64,000 bases of DNA from an uncultured Acidimicrobiales bacterium (lineage in GTDB: Bacteria > Actinomycetota > Acidimicrobiia > Acidimicrobiales > UBA10347): positions 1 through 64,000 of the forward strand of contig CALDYC010000067.1 of assembly GCA_937941245.1 (NCBI GenBank). The letters run 5' to 3'. The position numbers and the translations under genes are program-made. The notes under the pieces were generated by a model. It saw only the letters and a list, made by a program, of their open reading frames with translations, ran no database searches and had not been told where the DNA came from. Position 1 is the stretch's first letter, and every line of letters starts with the position of its first letter. Positions 1-8,202 of this stretch are shown here, piece by piece.

Positions 1-1893
1 GCCGACGGCCTCGCTGCCGGCAAGGGTGTGATCATTCCGAGCTCGCATCACGAAACTGAGCAAGCGCTTCGCGACCTGCTCGACAACGGAGCCCTCGGCG
101 CTGCCGGCCAGACGGTCGTGGTCGAGGAACGTATCTCCGGCGAGGAGCTGTCTCTCATCGGGTTCAGTGACGGCACGACGGTTGCTGCTTTGCCGTTCGC
201 CCAGGACCACAAGCGCGTCGGCGTCGCTGACACCGGGCCCAATACCGGTGGCATGGGTGCGTTTGCACCTGTTCCCGGTGTATCGGCCGAGCTCGGCAAC
301 GAACTTGTCGAGACATTCCTGCAACGTGCAGTCGATGGCATGGCGGCCGACGGCACCCCGTACATCGGCTGGCTCTACGCCGGCATCATGCTCACCGATC
401 ACGGCCCCAGGCTCATCGAATACAACTGTCGTCTCGGGGACCCCGAAGCCCAGGTCCTGCTGCCGTTACTCGACACAGACATCGTCGAGATCATGCAGGC
501 ATGTATCGACGGCACCCTGTCTGACGTTGAGTTCCGGCTCAGCACAGACACCGCCGCTACGGTCGTTCTCGCGGCCGACGGTTATCCGGGGCCAGCGACG
601 ACAGGCATTGCGTTGCCTGACATTGATCCCGGCGACGCAACCGTTCTGCACGCCGGGGTCAGCGTCGCCCCCGACGACTCACTCGTGTCGTCGGGTGGGC
701 GCGTGCTCAGCGTTGTCGGAACCGGAGCGAACCTGGGCGCAGCCCTCGACCAGGCATACCTGGCAGTTGATCGCTACCTCGCAGCTGATGTTGGTCTATT
801 CGCCCGCCCCGATATCGGTTGGCGACACCATGTTCGCCAAGCTCCGCAGGACAATGCCGCAGGCGCCTACGCGCAGGCCGGCGTGTCTCTCAGCGCGGGT
901 GCGGCAACGACCGATCGGATTGCCGCGTCGGTCAAGAGTACCCACGATGCCCGAGTCGTTGCCGGACTCGGAAGCTTCGGGGGCGTCTTCGATGTTGCCG
1001 GGTTTGCGGACCTTGATCAGCCGTTGCTCGTGGCTACCACCGATGGCGTTGGCACCAAGACGGTGCTCGCCGAACAACTTGACCGGTGGGAAGGATGCGG
1101 CGCAGACATCGTGAATCACGGGATCAATGACGTCCTTGTGCAAGGCGCGGTCCCGCTGTTCTTTCTCGACACGGTCGCATCGGAGAAGCTCGACCCCGAA
1201 ATTGTTGGTCGAGTGGTGGACGGCATGGCCGAAGCCTGTCGCGACAACAACTGCGTACTGCTCGGTGGCGAGACTGCTGAGATGCCAGGGGTGCTGACCC
1301 CGGGCTCGGTCGACATTGCGGGCACGCTCGTTGGCGTGGTCGAACGGCCCAAGCTTCTCCCTCGTGCCGGTATTGCTCCCGGGCACGTGTTGATTGGCAT
1401 GGCGTCGTCGGGATTGCATACCAACGGGTACAGCTTGGCCCGCAAAGTCGTCGCCGACATGGACCTCAACGATCCGTTGCCCGGTGGCGATGGCGAATCG
1501 ATTGGCGACGCGCTGCTGGCTGTGCACCGTAGCTATCTCGCTCCGCTGGCAAAGGTGCTCGAACTCGACGTAGTCGACGGTCTTGCTCACATCACCGGCG
1601 GCGGTCTCACCGACAACCTGCCTCGCATTCTTCCCGATGGCTGCGGGGCGTCGATCGACGTGCAGGCATGGCCATTGCCCCCGCTCTTTCGCATGCTGGT
1701 CGACCACGCAGACCTCGAGACAGCCGACGCCGTGAACATCTTGAACTGCGGTATCGGCATGGTCGTCGTTGTTTCACCCGACAATGTTGATGCAGTGCAA
1801 ACCAATATTGACGAGCCGACGTGGATCATCGGCACGGTCACCGCTGCCGACGAGGTGTCCTACGTTGGCTCGCTAGCGGGTGAGCGAGCGTGA
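1..1893 (+). CDS. purD-purM: PurD-PurM fusion (GAR synthetase / AIR synthetase), 5' partial
   Basis: The frame is open from base 1, so the N-terminus lies outside the window. Codons 1 to about 280 are the ATP-grasp end of phosphoribosylamine-glycine ligase: ADGLAAGKGV at the very start, then DHKRVGVADTGPNTGGMGAF and the metal-binding EYNCRLGDPEAQ. From about codon 290 (YAQAGVSLSAG) a complete phosphoribosylformylglycinamidine cyclo-ligase follows, with DGVGTKTVLAEQL, NDVLVQGAVPLFFLD, GGETAEMPG and HITGGGLTDNLPR. The two enzymes catalyse de novo purine steps 2 and 5 in the cytoplasm. There is no stop or reinitiation site between them, so they form one polypeptide. The stop overlaps the GTG of purN. 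PurD and PurM are usually separate in bacteria, whereas eukaryotic GART fuses PurD-PurM-PurN in this order. Confidence 0.93.
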   Translation, partial: ADGLAAGKGVIIPSSHHETEQALRDLLDNGALGAAGQTVVVEERISGEELSLIGFSDGTTVAALPFAQDHKRVGVADTGPNTGGMGAFAPVPGVSAELGNELVETFLQRAVDGMAADGTPYIGWLYAGIMLTDHGPRLIEYNCRLGDPEAQVLLPLLDTDIVEIMQACIDGTLSDVEFRLSTDTAATVVLAADGYPGPATTGIALPDIDPGDATVLHAGVSVAPDDSLVSSGGRVLSVVGTGANLGAALDQAYLAVDRYLAADVGLFARPDIGWRHHVRQAPQDNAAGAYAQAGVSLSAGAATTDRIAASVKSTHDARVVAGLGSFGGVFDVAGFADLDQPLLVATTDGVGTKTVLAEQLDRWEGCGADIVNHGINDVLVQGAVPLFFLDTVASEKLDPEIVGRVVDGMAEACRDNNCVLLGGETAEMPGVLTPGSVDIAGTLVGVVERPKLLPRAGIAPGHVLIGMASSGLHTNGYSLARKVVADMDLNDPLPGGDGESIGDALLAVHRSYLAPLAKVLELDVVDGLAHITGGGLTDNLPRILPDGCGASIDVQAWPLPPLFRMLVDHADLETADAVNILNCGIGMVVVVSPDNVDAVQTNIDEPTWIIGTVTAADEVSYVGSLAGERA

Positions 1894-2534
1894 CGATGGC
1901 GCCGCCGCGTGTCGTCGTGTTGGTGTCCGGCAGTGGAACCAATCTCCAGGCATTGCTCGACGCCGTGGCCGAGGGGCGCCTGTGCTGTGAGATCGCGGCA
2001 GTTGTTTCGAATCGCCCCGATGCCCGCGGGCTCGAACGGGCCAAGCGCGCTCAGGTAGCCGCACTCGTTGTCGAAACAGTCGACGGCGAGTCGCGAGTCG
2101 ACTACGACACCAGGCTCGCGAGCGCTGTACGCGAATTCGAACCCGACCTGGTCGTGCTCGCTGGATTTATGCGCGTGCTGAGTTCACTCTTCCTGGACCA
2201 TTTCGAGGTGATCAACCTGCACCCCGCACTGCCGGGCACCTTTGTTGGAACCCGATCCATCGAGCGGGCGTTCGACCAGTGGCAGGCCGGCGAGATCGAG
2301 CGCTCTGGGGTGATGGTGCACTGGGTTCCCGACGAAGGCGTCGACAACGGCCCGGTCATCGCGAGCGCCGAGGTGCGGTTCGTCGACGGCGACACCCTGG
2401 CCGCCTTCGAAGCACGCATGCACGAAGCCGAACACGAGCTGATCGTGTCGGCTGTCCACCACGTGCTGGCAGAACGAACTTCGACCACCACACGGTCCGA
2501 CCCCCGCGAACCTCAACGAGAGGCGTTTGTATGA
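1890..2534 (+). CDS. purN: Phosphoribosylglycinamide formyltransferase (GART)
   Basis: Transfers a formyl group from 10-formyl-THF to GAR, purine step 3. The 214-residue protein has the family's phosphate loop near the start (SGSGTNLQALLDAV), SNRPDARGLERA, the catalytic Asn and His in INLHPALPG, and the catalytic Asp in DEGVDNGPVI. The start is GTG at 1890 overlapping the purD-purM stop (GTGA), which implies translational coupling; an ATG two codons later (1896) is an alternative. The stop overlaps the guaB ATG (ATGA). The loop after INLHPALPG is slightly different from the commoner LHPSLLP form. Length is normal for the family. Confidence 0.95.
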   Translation: MTMAPPRVVVLVSGSGTNLQALLDAVAEGRLCCEIAAVVSNRPDARGLERAKRAQVAALVVETVDGESRVDYDTRLASAVREFEPDLVVLAGFMRVLSSLFLDHFEVINLHPALPGTFVGTRSIERAFDQWQAGEIERSGVMVHWVPDEGVDNGPVIASAEVRFVDGDTLAAFEARMHEAEHELIVSAVHHVLAERTSTTTRSDPREPQREAFV

Positions 2535-4003
2535 ACGAAGAACTGTTCGACCATTTCGAGGCACTCACCTTCGACGACCTGCTGGTCGTTCCTGGATGGA
2601 GCGAGGTGCTTCCGACTGAGGTTGACACCACCGCTCACCTTGGCCCGGTCACCCTCAAAGTGCCGTTGATGTCCGCAGCGATGGACACGGTTACCGAAGC
2701 GCCGCTCGCAGTCTCACTGGCTCGCGAGGGCGGCGTTGGTGTGCTGCATCGCAATCTCAGCGTCGAAGACCAGGCCGAACACGTTGACCGGGTCAAGCGC
2801 GCCCAGTCTGGCATGATCGACGCTCCGGTCAGTTTGCACCCAGCAGCCACACTTGCCGATGCCGAGGCAGTGATGGCCCGACACAAGATCAGTGGTGTGC
2901 CGATCTGTGACCCAGACGGCCGACTCGTGGGCATCTTGACCAACCGAGATGTGAGATTCTGCGGCGAAGACGAAGATCATCGCCTGGTTTCAGAGTTCAT
3001 GACCCGGGACTCGTTGGTAACAGCCCCGGTCGGCACCAGTCTCGAGGTTGCGACCGAAATCCTGCACAAACATCGCATCGAAAAGCTGCCGCTTGTCGAC
3101 GACGACGGCAGGTTGCGCGGCTTGATCACCGTCAAAGACATCGTCAAGCGAATCGAAAAGCCCCAGGCCACGCTCGACGAGCGGGGGCGGTTGTGCGTCG
3201 GCGCCGCTGTCGGGGTAACCGATGTCGCTGATCGGGCCGCGGCGCTCGTTGAGGCCGAAGTCGACTTTCTTGTGATTGACACCGCACACGGCCACACGCG
3301 GGGCGTTCTTGAAGCAATCGCTCAGATCCGAGCGCAGGTTCCTGACGCCGTCATCGTCGGCGGCAATGTGGTCACGCGCGAAGGCGTCGATGCACTCGTC
3401 GGTGCTGGCGCAAACATGGTCAAGGTCGGCGTAGGTGCCGGATCGATCTGCACGACCCGTGTCGTCGCTGGAGCGGGCATGCCGCAGATGTCGGCAATCT
3501 ACGAGTGTGCGCGTGCCGCTAGCGAACATCGCACAGCAGACGGCGGGCATGTGCCGATCATCGCTGACGGGGGAGTGGTTGCTTCTGGCGACATCGTCAA
3601 GGCCTTCGTGGCCGGAGCCGATGCTGTGATGGTCGGCAATGCCCTCGCAGGCGTCGATGAGGCTCCTGGCGATCTGGACCTGGTCGATGGCGCAATGTGG
3701 AAGACCTATCGGGGAATGGGCTCCGCCGGAGCTATGCGGGGCCGAGCGGCTGATCGCTATGGCACGGCTCAGACCGAAGCAACGGGTGCAAAACATGTGG
3801 CCGAAGGGGTCGAAGCTCGTGTTCGGTATGCAGGGCCGCTCGCAGAAATGGTCTCGCAACTTGCGGGCGGGCTTCGGTCCGGCATGGGCTACGCCGGCGC
3901 AGCGACCCTCGAGGACCTACGCGAACGCACCCGGTTGGTGCGAATCACCGGCGCTGGCCTGCGTGAGAGCCACCCGCATGACGTCGACATTTTGCGGGAC
4001 TGA
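2531..4003 (+). CDS. guaB: Inosine-5'-monophosphate dehydrogenase
   Basis: Oxidises IMP to XMP with NAD+, the committed step to GMP. The 490-residue protein has the N-terminal barrel start (LTFDDLLVVPGWSEVLP), a CBS pair at about residues 95-210 (HKISGVPICDPDGRLVGILT and HRIEKLPLVDDDGRLRGLIT), the catalytic loop GVGAGSICTTR with Cys307, and the C-terminal flap TEATGAKHVAEGVEARVRYAG. The usual YRGMGSLGAM reads YRGMGSAGAM. The ATG at 2531 overlaps the purN stop, so guaB closes the purine operon. Its partner guaA lies about 50 kb away at 53731. Confidence 0.97.
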   Translation: MNEELFDHFEALTFDDLLVVPGWSEVLPTEVDTTAHLGPVTLKVPLMSAAMDTVTEAPLAVSLAREGGVGVLHRNLSVEDQAEHVDRVKRAQSGMIDAPVSLHPAATLADAEAVMARHKISGVPICDPDGRLVGILTNRDVRFCGEDEDHRLVSEFMTRDSLVTAPVGTSLEVATEILHKHRIEKLPLVDDDGRLRGLITVKDIVKRIEKPQATLDERGRLCVGAAVGVTDVADRAAALVEAEVDFLVIDTAHGHTRGVLEAIAQIRAQVPDAVIVGGNVVTREGVDALVGAGANMVKVGVGAGSICTTRVVAGAGMPQMSAIYECARAASEHRTADGGHVPIIADGGVVASGDIVKAFVAGADAVMVGNALAGVDEAPGDLDLVDGAMWKTYRGMGSAGAMRGRAADRYGTAQTEATGAKHVAEGVEARVRYAGPLAEMVSQLAGGLRSGMGYAGAATLEDLRERTRLVRITGAGLRESHPHDVDILRD

Positions 4004-4033
4004 GCCGAATGCTGAACTCCGACAGAGTCGTTT

Positions 4034-4053
4034 GGCCGCCCGCGTGCGGCCTT
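4034..4053 (+). terminator. Hairpin after guaB
   Basis: A six-base-pair GGCCGC / GCGGCC stem (4034-4039 and 4046-4051) with a six-base loop lies 30 bases after the guaB stop and is followed only by TT. It could end the purine operon before tRNA-Trp. There is no U-tract, so the call is tentative. Confidence 0.35.
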
Positions 4054-4115
4054 CGCAGACAATACAGCTACCCTGCGTGACGCAACGGACTGCTCGATTT
4101 GAGCACCATGTCCGT

Positions 4116-4188
4116 AGGGCAGTGGCTCAATTGGTAGAGCACCGGTCTCCAAAACCGGCGGTTGTGGGTTCGAGTCCCGCCTGCCCTG
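4116..4188 (+). tRNA. trnW: tRNA-Trp (anticodon CCA)
   Basis: A complete cloverleaf can be folded: acceptor AGGGCAG / CTGCCCT (4116-4122 and 4181-4187), D arm containing GGCTCAATTGGTAGAGC, anticodon stem CCGGT / ACCGG with loop CTCCAAA (anticodon CCA at 4149-4151), T arm with GGTTCGAGTCC, and discriminator G at 4188. The 3' CCA is not encoded, as the next bases are CAA. The position directly before secE-nusG is the common bacterial arrangement. Confidence 0.96.
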
Positions 4189-4219
4189 CAACCCGGTCGG
4201 CAAGAAAGTACGCAGGACA

Positions 4220-4525
4220 ATGTCCGATACATCAGGTCTGAATCGACAAACCCGCCGCTTCGCGCAGAAGCAGGGACTTCTGGATGGCGACGGTGAGCCC
4301 GTTCGTCAGCAGCGTGATCAGCGCGCTCAACGCGAGCCGCGAACGCCTCCAGGTCAATTCATCAAAGAGGTTCGTAAGGAACTCAAGCTGGTCTCATGGC
4401 CGAGCCGTGACGAAGTGATCAACTACTCGTTGGTCGTCTTCACGCTGCTGGTCGTCTTCACTGGCATGGTGGCGCTCCTCGACTTCGGCTTGGGCCAAGC
4501 CATCGTCAAGCTGTTCGAACGATGA
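4220..4525 (+). CDS. secE: Preprotein translocase subunit SecE
   Basis: Small essential subunit that clamps SecY in the inner-membrane Sec channel. The 101-residue protein has a charged, Gln/Arg-rich N-terminus, the amphipathic segment ending in the family motif KELKLVSWPSRDEVI, and one transmembrane helix at about residues 68-90. The single-helix form is normal outside the enterobacteria. It lies 31 bases after tRNA-Trp, and its stop overlaps the nusG start (ATGA). Confidence 0.95.
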   Translation: MSDTSGLNRQTRRFAQKQGLLDGDGEPVRQQRDQRAQREPRTPPGQFIKEVRKELKLVSWPSRDEVINYSLVVFTLLVVFTGMVALLDFGLGQAIVKLFER

Positions 4526-5337
4526 GCGATCTCGACGAGACCGCAACTGAGGTCGGCGATGTGGTTCCGTCAGGCGAGAGCGCGGCTCCGGTGACGGTCG
4601 ATGCAACCGATCCAGTCGAACCTGCACCTGCTGCCTCGCTTGCTGACGCGACTGCATCGGTCGATGCTGCCGACGGCGACGTCGAGGTCATTGACGAAGA
4701 CGCGCTGATCTACGAGAAGCTCGACGACGACGAAGACGAACACGAGGGTGAACCGGCGCCAAAGCCGGTCAGCCCATATGACCGCCCCGGTCGCTGGTAT
4801 GTGGTTCACACCCAATCCGGCTACGAGAAGAAGGTCAAGCAAAACCTCGAAGCTCGTACTGCGAGCATGAATATGGATGGCCGCATCCACGAAGTCGTTA
4901 TCCCAATGGAAGACGTCGTCGAGTTCCGTCAGGGCAAAAAAGTTGTTGTCCAAAAGAAGATGTTCCCCGGCTACCTGCTTGTACGTTGCCGTCTCGATGA
5001 CGACTCGTGGTTCGTGATCCGCAACACGCCTGGTGTCACCGGTTTCGTGGGTCAAGGCTCCAAGCCATCCCGGCTGCCTCGACGCGAGGTCGAAGCCTTT
5101 CTTCAGACCAAAACCGACGACGATCTCGCTGCATCTGGCCAGAAAAAGCCAGGCGGTCGCGTACGCAAGCTCTACGAGATGGGCGAAACAGTCCGTGTCA
5201 AAGAAGGACCGTTCGCTGACTTCTCTGGAGAAGTCATTGAAATCAACGAAGACCAGTTGCGAGTCAAGGTTCTTGTCAACATCTTCGGTCGAGAGACACC
5301 CGTCGAACTCGAATTCGCGCAAGTCGCAAAGCTGTAG
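4522..5337 (+). CDS. nusG: Transcription termination/antitermination factor NusG
   Basis: Processivity factor that binds the RNA polymerase clamp and couples to Rho or the ribosome. The NGN domain starts near residue 91 (RWYVVHTQSGYEKKVKQNL) and includes MFPGYLLVR and NTPGVTGFVG. The KOW domain is at about residues 215-271 (GETVRVKEGPFADFSGEV). The first 85 residues are an acidic Ala/Asp/Glu-rich extension, predicted disordered, so the protein is 271 aa against roughly 180 for the E. coli form. The start is ATG at 4522, overlapping secE. Confidence 0.96.
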   Translation: MSDLDETATEVGDVVPSGESAAPVTVDATDPVEPAPAASLADATASVDAADGDVEVIDEDALIYEKLDDDEDEHEGEPAPKPVSPYDRPGRWYVVHTQSGYEKKVKQNLEARTASMNMDGRIHEVVIPMEDVVEFRQGKKVVVQKKMFPGYLLVRCRLDDDSWFVIRNTPGVTGFVGQGSKPSRLPRREVEAFLQTKTDDDLAASGQKKPGGRVRKLYEMGETVRVKEGPFADFSGEVIEINEDQLRVKVLVNIFGRETPVELEFAQVAKL

Positions 5338-5408
5338 AGGTTGTCCGTCGGCTTTGTCGGCGGCACACTTCCGCGGTTGTGTTGGCCTGTTCCATCACCT
5401 GATCGCCT

Positions 5409-5424
5409 TGACCCGCAAGGGTCA
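5409..5424 (+). promoter_or_regulatory. GNRA-loop hairpin in the nusG-rplK leader
   Basis: In the 121-base gap between nusG and rplK, TGACCC-GCAA-GGGTCA forms a six-base-pair stem closed by a GCAA (GNRA) tetraloop. A second GGTCAC follows at 5437-5442, so an alternative pairing is possible. Leaders of L11 operons often carry feedback binding sites for L1, but I cannot show that this is one. Confidence 0.35.
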
Positions 5425-5458
5425 CAACGACCACTTGGTCACCTAGAGAGAAATCGTC

Positions 5459-5884
5459 ATGGCAAAGAAGCAAGTAGCTGCTGTCGTTAAAATCCAGATC
5501 CCTGCTGGCGAAGCTTCGCCAGCACCTCCAGTGGGTACCGCTCTTGGTCCCCACGGTGTGCAGATCATGGACTTCTGCAAGGCATACAACGCACGTACCG
5601 AAGGCCAACGCGGTCAGGTCATCCCGGTCGAAATTTCGATCTTCGAAGACCGAAGCTTCACCTTCATCACCAAAACGCCACCGACCGCGTTCTTGCTCCG
5701 CAAGGCTGCCGGTGTTGACAAGGCGTCCCAAGAGCCCGGCCGCATCGAAGCCGGCAGCGTGACCGACGCACAGGTTGCCGAGATCGCCGAGATCAAGATG
5801 CCGGACCTCAACACGGCCGATCTCGAACAGGCCAAGCTGCAGGTAGCGGGAACCGCTCGCAGCATGGGTCTTCGCGTCGTGTGA
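5459..5884 (+). CDS. rplK: 50S ribosomal protein L11
   Basis: Forms the GTPase-associated stalk base on 23S rRNA and is needed for stringent factor activation. The 141-residue protein is full length. Family motifs include [20 protein letters not shown] near the start, the Pro-rich interdomain segment, and the C-terminal RNA-binding part with [20 protein letters not shown]. The start is ATG at 5459 with a purine-rich GAGAGAAA just upstream. It is the first of the L11-L1-L10-L12 genes. Confidence 0.97.
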   Translation: MAKKQVAAVVKIQIPAGEASPAPPVGTALGPHGVQIMDFCKAYNARTEGQRGQVIPVEISIFEDRSFTFITKTPPTAFLLRKAAGVDKASQEPGRIEAGSVTDAQVAEIAEIKMPDLNTADLEQAKLQVAGTARSMGLRVV

Positions 5885-5890
5885 TTCTCT

Positions 5891-5911
5891 GGCTGCAGGA
5901 CTTCTGCAGCC
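5891..5911 (+). promoter_or_regulatory. Perfect hairpin between rplK and rplA
   Basis: GGCTGCAG / CTGCAGCC form an eight-base-pair perfect stem with a five-base GACTT loop, seven bases after the rplK stop. There is no U-tract, so it is more likely an mRNA processing, stability or regulatory hairpin than a terminator, because rplA follows 98 bases later in the same direction. Confidence 0.4.
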
Positions 5912-6009
5912 AAGATGAACGCCACCGGGACGACCTCGCCCGGGGAACAACGTTTGTCGCCCACCACCAACAGTGGTGATCCACATCGAGGGAGCTGAAA
6001 GGAAGCGAC

Positions 6010-6702
6010 ATGCCAAGAGGTAAGCGATACGACGACGCAACCAAGCGGTACGACCGTGACGGTTTGCACACCATCGACGAAGCAGTGGAGCTGGCCAAGA
6101 GCCTGTCCGGTGCGAAATTCGACGAGACGATCGAGCTCGTCATGCGGCTAGGTATCGATCCACGTAAGACCGAAGAAGCCATTCGTGGCACGGTGGCGTT
6201 GCCCGCTGGCACCGGCCGTGTCGTCCGCATCGCCGTCTTCGCCCAGGGCGAAGCTGCCATCGCGGCACGCGATGCCGGAGCGGACATTGTTGGAGCTGAC
6301 GATCTAGCCGCCGAGATCGAAGGCGGCATGCTCGACTTCGATGTCGTGATCGCCAGCCCTGACATGATGCCAACGGTCGGAAAGCTCGGCCGTTCCCTCG
6401 GCCCACGCGGTCTCATGCCTAACCCGAAGACCGGAACGGTTACACCCGACGTTGCCAAGGCTGTTGGCGAGTTCAAGGGCGGTCGGGTCGAATATCGCGC
6501 AGATCGCAACGCGAACGTTGCAGTCCCCATCGGCAAAGTCAGCTTCTCAAGCGAAGATCTGCTCAGCAACTTCCGCGCGGTGGTCGATGAACTGGTCCGC
6601 GTGAAGCCCGCTTCTGCCAAGGGCCGCTACATCAAGCGCATCGGCGTAGCAACCACCATGGGTCCCGGCATCAAGGTCGACCCCGCAGTCGCTACGAACT
6701 AG
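6010..6702 (+). CDS. rplA: 50S ribosomal protein L1
   Basis: L1-stalk protein that binds 23S rRNA and, in many bacteria, represses its own mRNA. The 230-residue protein shows FDETIELVMRLGIDPRKTE, GTVALPAGTGRVVRIAVFA and the signature GLMPNPKTGTVTPDVAKAV. The ATG at 6010 is preceded by a good purine-rich site (GAGCTGAAAGGAAG). Length is typical. Confidence 0.97.
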   Translation: MPRGKRYDDATKRYDRDGLHTIDEAVELAKSLSGAKFDETIELVMRLGIDPRKTEEAIRGTVALPAGTGRVVRIAVFAQGEAAIAARDAGADIVGADDLAAEIEGGMLDFDVVIASPDMMPTVGKLGRSLGPRGLMPNPKTGTVTPDVAKAVGEFKGGRVEYRADRNANVAVPIGKVSFSSEDLLSNFRAVVDELVRVKPASAKGRYIKRIGVATTMGPGIKVDPAVATN

Positions 6703-6934
6703 TCACTGTTTTTTGGGAGGTTGGGTATCGGTGGTGCACCGATACCCTGCGTTCTTACAACTGCATCGTCACCACAGACATCCGGTGTTCTTCGGAACAG
6801 AAGTGAGTTGCTCGCAACTCCGCCCGACGAGGAGACAACAAGCTCTTTGAGCGTGTTGCGCACGTCGCCGGTCTGTGGACCTCATGATGTGCAGCACACG
6901 CTCATCATTCGTTTTCGACCCTGAAAGGCGCCCA
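6703..6934 (+). promoter_or_regulatory. Structured rplJ leader, possible L10-leader
   Basis: The 232 bases between rplA and rplJ hold two clear stems. GGGTATCGGTG / CACCGATACCC (6723-6733 with 6737-6747) is eleven perfect base pairs around a three-base loop. TGAGCGTGT / ACACGCTCA (6848-6856 with 6896-6904) is nine perfect pairs enclosing 39 bases. The second ends 30 bases before the rplJ ATG. Bacterial rplJL mRNAs commonly carry an autoregulatory leader bound by the L10-L12 complex, and position and structure fit that. A covariance-model match was not possible here. Confidence 0.5.
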
Positions 6935-7654
6935 ATGGATCCGAATCCAGCCAAAGTCGCCAAAGTCGCAGAAATCGCCGAGAAGCTCGAAGCAGCGGGA
7001 ACGGTCGTAGTTACCGAATACCGCGGCCTTGACGTTCCAGCACAGGCCAAGCTGCGTCAGACCGTTCGCGATGCAGGCGGCGAGTTCAAGATCTACAAGA
7101 ACACGCTGACCAAGATCGCTGCCGAGCGAGCAGGCGTCGACCTCGACGAGCACCTCACCGGGCCTACAGCGCTCGCGTTCGCCTACGGAACCGACGATTC
7201 GCCGGCCGATCCGGTGTCGCTCTCAAAGGCGCTCTCGGACTTCTCGAAGGAGAATGAGGCATTGATCGTCAAGGGCGGTGTCATGGACGGCGCTGCGATC
7301 GGCGCCGACGATGTCGCCGCATTGTCGAAGATCCCGCCTCGCGAAGACATGCTTGCCATGTTCGCCGGCCTACTCCAGGCCCCAATGTCGAAGTTTGCTG
7401 GCCTGCTCCAGGCTATGCCTCGCGACTTCGCAGGTCTGGTCAAGGCACTTATCGACAAGGGCGGTGCCGCACCCGATGCCGCCGCCGACGCAGCACCTGC
7501 TGCAGAAGAGCCAGCCGCAGAAGAACCAGCGGCTAGCGACGAGACCGAAGCGTCAGCTGACGCACCGGAAGCTGCTGCCGATACGGCCGCAGCCGAAACG
7601 ACCGACGATGCAGTCGAGACTGCATCTGACGATTCCGACGACAAGGAGGACTGA
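6935..7654 (+). CDS. rplJ: 50S ribosomal protein L10 with acidic C-terminal extension
   Basis: Stalk protein that anchors L7/L12 dimers. The ATG at 6935, nine residues into conserved sequence ([11 protein letters not shown]), follows a TGAAAGG site at 6922-6928; upstream in-frame codons do not resemble L10. The core runs to about residue 175 ([53 protein letters not shown]). It then continues with about 65 Ala/Glu/Asp-rich residues ending DDSDDKED, making it 239 aa against 165-180 in common relatives. The tail lies beyond the L12-binding helix and is probably disordered. Confidence 0.96.
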   Translation: MDPNPAKVAKVAEIAEKLEAAGTVVVTEYRGLDVPAQAKLRQTVRDAGGEFKIYKNTLTKIAAERAGVDLDEHLTGPTALAFAYGTDDSPADPVSLSKALSDFSKENEALIVKGGVMDGAAIGADDVAALSKIPPREDMLAMFAGLLQAPMSKFAGLLQAMPRDFAGLVKALIDKGGAAPDAAADAAPAAEEPAAEEPAASDETEASADAPEAAADTAAAETTDDAVETASDDSDDKED

Positions 7655-7656
7655 AC

Positions 7657-8028
7657 ATGTCCAAGGTTGAAGATGTCCTGACCACGATCGAGGGCATGAC
7701 TGTTCTCGAGCTGAGCGAACTGCTCACGGCATTCGAAGAGAAGTTCGATGTCACCGCAGCAGCTCCAGTTGCAGCCGCAGCAGCTCCTGCTGGTGGCGGC
7801 GCCGCAGTTGAAGAGAAGGATGAGTTTGACGTGGTGATCGTGGCTGAAGGTGCCAAGAAGATCGCCGTGATCAAGGAAGTCCGCAGCATCACCGGTCTTG
7901 GCCTCAAAGAGGCCAAAGAACTGGTCGAATCACTGCCTAAGCCTGTGCTCGAGGGCGCAAGCAAGGACGATGCTGAAAAGGCCAAGGCCGCGCTTGAAGA
8001 AGCCGGCGCTCAGGTCGAACTTAAGTGA
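7657..8028 (+). CDS. rplL: 50S ribosomal protein L7/L12
   Basis: Multicopy stalk protein that recruits translation GTPases. The 123-residue protein has the N-terminal dimerisation helix ([20 protein letters not shown]), the Ala-rich flexible hinge ([15 protein letters not shown]) and the C-terminal factor-binding domain ([20 protein letters not shown]). A strong AAGGAGGA site lies at 7643-7650, and the gene begins two bases after the rplJ stop. Confidence 0.98.
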   Translation: MSKVEDVLTTIEGMTVLELSELLTAFEEKFDVTAAAPVAAAAAPAGGGAAVEEKDEFDVVIVAEGAKKIAVIKEVRSITGLGLKEAKELVESLPKPVLEGASKDDAEKAKAALEEAGAQVELK

Positions 8029-8032
8029 TCAC

Positions 8033-8053
8033 GCGGCGCCCTTGTGGCGCCGC
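8033..8053 (+). terminator. First hairpin after rplL
   Basis: GCGGCGCC / GGCGCCGC form an eight-base-pair GC-only stem with a CTTGT loop, four bases after the rplL stop. No U-tract follows. Together with the next hairpin it probably ends or protects the ribosomal protein transcript. Confidence 0.5.
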
Positions 8054-8073
8054 ACCCGTATATCTGCACCGAT

Positions 8074-8103
8074 CGGGAGTCACAGCTTCGGCTGTGGCTC
8101 CCG
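8074..8103 (+). terminator. Second hairpin after rplL with UUCG tetraloop
   Basis: A thirteen-base-pair stem (8074-8086 with 8091-8103, one G-U wobble) is closed by a C(UUCG)G tetraloop, one of the most stable RNA loops known. No U-run follows, a pattern often reported for actinobacterial terminators. It lies 99 bases before the rpmE2 start. Confidence 0.6.
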
Positions 8104-8186
8104 TGAAGGTCACCCCGGCCATCGCCTGCCGCAGAGCGCAGGCGCCGCCAATCCGCTTCGGCTGGAACACGACCAGCTAACCCGAT

Positions 8187-8192
8187 TATGAT
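8187..8192 (+). promoter_or_regulatory. Candidate -10 box for rpmE2
   Basis: TATGAT ends ten bases before the rpmE2 ATG, downstream of the rplL terminator hairpins, where a new transcription unit is expected. The start point would fall only a few bases before the ATG, so the GGAG at 8195-8198 may not be in the mRNA. No good -35 is visible. Confidence 0.35.
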
Positions 8193-8202
8193 TTGGAGCA
8201 CC

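Noticed and set aside
796-1707. A 303-codon minus-strand frame over the PurM domain
   Set aside because: It is antisense to conserved PurM sequence, and its translation resembles no protein family.
6712-6747. T-run next to the rplJ leader hairpin as a terminator
   Set aside because: The T-run precedes the hairpin on the plus strand, which is the wrong order for a plus-strand terminator. On the minus strand it reads as an A-run, and no minus-strand gene ends there.
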